Below, piece after piece: positions 61,352 through 64,000 of a DNA stretch of 64,000 bases (position 1 is its first letter; every line of letters begins with the position of its first letter). The DNA comes from Hydrogenobacter sp. T-8 (GTDB lineage Bacteria > Aquificota > Aquificia > Aquificales > Aquificaceae): positions 1,542,491 to 1,606,490 of the forward strand of contig NZ_CP048795.1 of assembly GCF_011006175.1 (NCBI RefSeq). Direction: 5' to 3'. Under the pieces are notes generated by a model. The model was not told the origin of the DNA. It made no database searches and saw nothing but the letters and a program-made list of their open reading frames with translations. The position numbers were made by a program, and so were the translations under genes.

Positions 61352-62151
61352 AGATAGAGTTAGACAAGGTTTATCACGGAGACTGCATAGAGATAATGAA
61401 ACAGCTTCCCGACGAATGCGTAGACCTAATATTTGCAGACCCACCTTTCAATATAGGTGTAAGATACGATAAATGGAAAGATAACCTTAAGTATGAAGAA
61501 TATCTTCAATGGTCTGAAAGTTGGTTAAAAGAAGCCTACAGACTTTTAAAGAAAAACGGCTCTATATACGTGGCTATAGGAGATGAATTTGCTGCAGAAT
61601 TAGCTATTATACTTAAAAGGCTTGGGCTTTATATGAGAAATTGGATAATATGGTATTATACCTTTGGTCAACACCAGAAGAAAAAATTCACTCGCTCTCA
61701 TACGCATATACTATACTATACTAAACATAAGTCCCACTTTACTTTTAACGCTGATGCAATAAGAGTGCCATCTGCGAGGCAAACTATATACAAGGATAGG
61801 AGAGCAAATCCAAAAGGTAGAATTCCGGACGATGTTTGGACATTTCCAAGAATATGCGGGACTTTCAAAGAGAGGGTTGGTAATCATCCATGCCAAATGC
61901 CTACAGCTTTGCTGGAAAGGATTATATTAGCCAGTTCAAATCCAGGAGATATAGTGCTTGACCCTTTTGGAGGCACGGGGACTACCGCAGTAGTCGCTAA
62001 GAGATTAGGTAGACACTTTATCACTATTGAATTATCGGAGCAATATTATAGTGCTATAGTTAAACGGTTAAAAATGGAAGATGACGCCAAGAGTATGAAA
62101 AAAAGCACAAAGGGGCTGTTTCAAAGTTTGTATGAATTTAGTCATACTTGA
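61348..62151 (+). CDS. DNA N6-adenine or N4-cytosine methyltransferase
   Basis: 267 residues from ATG 61348. Motif IV FADPPFNIGV comes first and motif I LDPFGGTGTTAVVAKRLGR last, the beta-class order shared with M.RsrI/M.HinfI types; DPPF favours N6-adenine. VYHGDCIEIMKQLPDE is the usual start. It should protect the host from the upstream endonuclease. Like that gene it is A/T-rich. Confidence 0.9.
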   Translation: MKIELDKVYHGDCIEIMKQLPDECVDLIFADPPFNIGVRYDKWKDNLKYEEYLQWSESWLKEAYRLLKKNGSIYVAIGDEFAAELAIILKRLGLYMRNWIIWYYTFGQHQKKKFTRSHTHILYYTKHKSHFTFNADAIRVPSARQTIYKDRRANPKGRIPDDVWTFPRICGTFKERVGNHPCQMPTALLERIILASSNPGDIVLDPFGGTGTTAVVAKRLGRHFITIELSEQYYSAIVKRLKMEDDAKSMKKSTKGLFQSLYEFSHT

Positions 62152-63356
62152 TGATATAGTTCCTCATCCTATAGAAAAATATTCCACAGGACGAGGTTTC
62201 GCAGGCAAGGGGACTATAAGCTCCCTTGTGAACCGCATAAGAACATTCCTTGCACCTACTACGTCCGCATCCTCCTCATACCCACACCGTAGGCACTTGA
62301 AATATTCTCCATTACGGTTCAACTTATCCTGATATCCACACTCAGGACAAGCCCTGCTTGTGTAAGCTGAAGGAACTATGTGATATTGGACGCCAACTAC
62401 CTCACATAGCTCCTTTATCCTCTTTAGAACATATCCATACAACCAATGATTAAACCTCCTGTTTACCACCCTACTCCATACTCCACTTTTACCCTTCTTC
62501 AAATTCTTTAATCCTTCAAGCACTGGAGAAAAACTGCCATCTATCACCTTCTTGAGTATCCTGTTTATCTCTGTCTTCAAATAATGCTTCGCCCTTTTCC
62601 ACCTTCTTGAACCTTGCTTTTTAGGTTCTATCCTCTTTTCTATGACTTCCTTGACTTCCCTTCCAAAAACTTCTCCTTCTGATGTAGCGATTAACTTCCT
62701 GTATCCTATATCTATGCCCTTTGGCTTTTTGCTCTCTAACTTGACCTCTTTCTCAAAGATGAGCTTTATATACCACTTGCCATCTCTTTTCAAAAGTTCT
62801 ATATCAGAGCATAGTTTCCAATCTCTGAAGTAATTGTTAGCATACTCATAGCTTTTGAAAGGTAAAGCAATCCATCTCTGGTTCTGAGGGTCTCTCAAGA
62901 AGAGCCAAAAGTCAAAGGAGTTTCTACCTTTCTCAATCCTGTAAAACCTACTGTCAAGTTTTAAGGCAGGCTTTTTTATCAAAGGTTTTTGAGGATTTTT
63001 GCCTTTTTTGAGTTTTGAGAAAAGGCTTTTAAGGATTGCTTTTGCCTGCTGTAAAGCACAACCAAGATATCTCTTGCTTAACCAAGTTTGGTATGGGTAG
63101 CTTTTAACATGTTTATAGGAAGGTAGTGTTTTAGTTTCATAGCCTACATCTACAAAGTATTGACAAGCCTTTTGATATTCCTGCCAGAGGTTTTCAAGAA
63201 AACTTAACTTTCCTGTATTTGAAAAATCCAGAGAGAAGAGCAAACTTCTTTTGATGCTACTTTGCATAGCAGGTTAAAATTTTAATGTCAACCTCTATAA
63301 GTGTCAAGTATATACATCTATAAATTAATTTCTATACTTTCAGTGATTAGTTTCTA
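62150..63356 (-). mobile_element. Third tnpB element, different subtype
   Basis: Boundaries are estimates, since no second copy is present. On the right-coordinate side the small hairpin TTAG-AAA-CTAA (minus-strand reading, about 63356-63346) borders the MNT fragment. On the other side the sequence after the tnpB stop (62164) runs to about the methyltransferase stop. No tnpA. Its TnpB is only distantly related to those of copies A and B. Confidence 0.6.
62164..63267 (-). CDS. tnpB: TnpB-family RNA-guided nuclease, third element
   Basis: 367 residues. RuvC-like GIDIGYRKL (D186), PVLEGLKNL (Glu) and EEDADVVGARN (Asp), with zinc finger CPEC...CLRC. The tail VPLPAKPRPVEYFSIG is typical of a common OrfB subgroup in which the coding end overlaps the guide-RNA scaffold. 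All catalytic residues are intact. Confidence 0.88.
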   Translation of the reverse strand: MQSSIKRSLLFSLDFSNTGKLSFLENLWQEYQKACQYFVDVGYETKTLPSYKHVKSYPYQTWLSKRYLGCALQQAKAILKSLFSKLKKGKNPQKPLIKKPALKLDSRFYRIEKGRNSFDFWLFLRDPQNQRWIALPFKSYEYANNYFRDWKLCSDIELLKRDGKWYIKLIFEKEVKLESKKPKGIDIGYRKLIATSEGEVFGREVKEVIEKRIEPKKQGSRRWKRAKHYLKTEINRILKKVIDGSFSPVLEGLKNLKKGKSGVWSRVVNRRFNHWLYGYVLKRIKELCEVVGVQYHIVPSAYTSRACPECGYQDKLNRNGEYFKCLRCGYEEDADVVGARNVLMRFTRELIVPLPAKPRPVEYFSIG

Positions 63357-63410
63357 ATACCTCTTTGGCTCAAGGGCAAGAAAAGATAACAGAATATTTT
63401 CTGACGTAGA
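63357..63410 (+). pseudogene. Internal fragment of an MNT nucleotidyltransferase gene
   Basis: 18 codons read [18 protein letters not shown], the core active-site motif of MNT proteins, with no start codon and a stop just before it. The equivalent stretch of the fragment at 19438-19610 is LLGSRARKDNRVFSDVY, so both come from one paralogous family. It is bounded by the third tnpB element and a fasciclin fragment. Confidence 0.75.
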
Positions 63411-63544
63411 CCCTTCAAGGTCAACAAGCTACCATAAGCCTAAAAGGCGGTGCTAGGATAGACAATGCCAACATAGTAAAAACAGACATAGAAGCCTCCA
63501 ACGGTGTTATACACGTGATAGACACTGTCATAATGCCTAAGTAA
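63410..63544 (+). pseudogene. 3' fragment of a fasciclin (FAS1) domain gene
   Basis: The frame ending at TAA 63544 reads [14 protein letters not shown], then [20 protein letters not shown]; the second block is the H2 box at the end of FAS1 domains. The rest of the domain is missing upstream, where the MNT fragment abuts. A normal terminator follows, so this was the true 3' end of a working gene. Confidence 0.8.
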
Positions 63545-63550
63545 AGCCTT

Positions 63551-63570
63551 GCCCCCTTTGGGGGCTTTTT
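63551..63570 (+). terminator. Rho-independent terminator after the FAS1 fragment
   Basis: GCCCCC-TTT-GGGGGC followed by five T, 6 bases after the FAS1 stop codon. Confidence 0.9.
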
Positions 63571-63575
63571 GTAAA

Positions 63576-64000
63576 ATGCTTTATGTGAGGCAGTTCCCAA
63601 AGCCAAGAGTAGTAGTCAGTGCCTGTCTAAATCTAAAACCTGTTCGCTACAACGGTCAAGAGGTTAGGGATGAGTTTGTCCTTAAACTTCTTCCTTACTG
63701 TGAAGTCGTAGAGGTCTGTCCAGAGATAGCCATAGGGCTTGGTGTTCCAAGAGAGAAGATAATAGTCTATAAAAGAGACCATGCCTTTGGTCTTTCTCAA
63801 CCTGCAACGGGTCTTGAGCTAACGGAAAGGATGGAGAGCTTTTCAGAGAAGTTTTTAAGCGGACTTTCAGAGGTAGATGGCTTTATACTAAAGAGCAAGT
63901 CGCCCTCTTGTGGGGTTTCCAATACAAAGGTATACAAAGACCCAGAGGGAAGAGAGTTTTATTCAAAGGGAAAGGGGCTTTTTGCCATGAGGGTCTTAGA
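63576..64000 (+). CDS. DUF523 family protein (3' end beyond window)
   Basis: The frame opens at ATG 63576 and is still open at the window edge (about 141 residues seen). VVVSACLNLKPVRYNG, VEVCPEIAIGLGVPRE and FILKSKSPSCGV are the conserved Cys-containing blocks of DUF523 (YbbK-like). Function unknown; the three Cys suggest a metal or thiol role. The start lies 6 bases after the terminator's T run. Confidence 0.88.
   Translation, partial: MLYVRQFPKPRVVVSACLNLKPVRYNGQEVRDEFVLKLLPYCEVVEVCPEIAIGLGVPREKIIVYKRDHAFGLSQPATGLELTERMESFSEKFLSGLSEVDGFILKSKSPSCGVSNTKVYKDPEGREFYSKGKGLFAMRVL

Overview
The window reads like part of a chromosome from a thermophilic, Gram-negative, chemolithotrophic bacterium of the Aquificales (Aquificaceae, Hydrogenobacter/Thermocrinis-like). 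The evidence is the Lys/Glu-rich proteins, very tight gene packing, genes scattered out of classical operons, a two-subunit-type biotin carboxylase of the kind used near the reductive TCA cycle, paired ATP synthase b and b' subunits, LPS-heptose and flagellar genes, and porins. The species assignment is inference; no 16S rRNA gene is present.

Layout. 1-2.5 kb: the 3' part of a QueD-like gene, a PriA relative that has lost its helicase motifs, and tRNA-Ala(CGC). 2.5-15.3 kb: the main respiratory and regulatory block. It holds a TorD-type chaperone, a ttrBCA-ordered molybdoenzyme (Fe-S subunit, NrfD membrane subunit, 1147-residue Tat-exported catalytic subunit), a tail-anchored cytochrome c apparently split by a frameshift, a V4R protein, then on the minus strand a porin and a PhnD-like binding protein / histidine kinase / NtrC-type regulator triad. 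An identical 15-base sigma-54 promoter (TGGCATGTTTTTTGC) lies exactly 38 bases before the start codon of both the Fe-S subunit gene and the porin gene, which ties the NtrC-type regulator to both. 15.3-19.4 kb: dprA, a moaC with an extra C-terminal domain, two tandem DUF29 genes and a second porin. 19.4-21.9 kb: a tnpB-only IS200/IS605-type element that cuts a nucleotidyltransferase gene and an HD-GYP gene. 22-42 kb: mostly housekeeping genes (pheS, rplT, lipA, engB, folC, cspA, two tatA, nusB, ribH, panC, recO-like, hldE-C, glgA, nadC, biotin carboxylase, hslV, hisA, hemH, ndk, atpH/F/F'), with an orphan four-repeat CRISPR array between rplT and lipA and an MNT-HEPN fusion. 42.3-44.4 kb: a HicBA pair and a second copy of the same 1594-base element. 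44.4-60.5 kb: rpiB, a heme-c-containing GGDEF/EAL sensor, gatB, rdgB, an ArsC-like protein without its catalytic cysteine, a LysR regulator, moaA and moaE, fliG-fliH-fliI, proA, a SulP transporter and nadD. 60.5-63.6 kb: an AT-rich accessory patch with a type II restriction-modification pair, a third tnpB and a scar joining MNT and fasciclin gene fragments. The window ends inside a DUF523 gene.

How the parts connect: moaC, moaA and moaE supply molybdopterin, the TorD-like protein matures the apoenzyme, TatA subunits belong to the export route for the twin-arginine subunits, and the PhnD/HK/NtrC triad probably senses an oxyanion and switches on enzyme and porin together through sigma-54. Tetrathionate is the best guess for the substrate from the B-C-A gene order and the PhnD-type sensor; another sulfur, selenium or arsenic oxyanion is possible.

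Two genome-style traits recur. At least a dozen genes that start a transcription unit carry a TATAAT-like box only 6-9 bases before the start codon with no Shine-Dalgarno sequence, suggesting widespread leaderless mRNAs. Eight divergent gene pairs have only 15-37 bases between their start codons, in the tightest cases with -10 boxes overlapping on the two strands.
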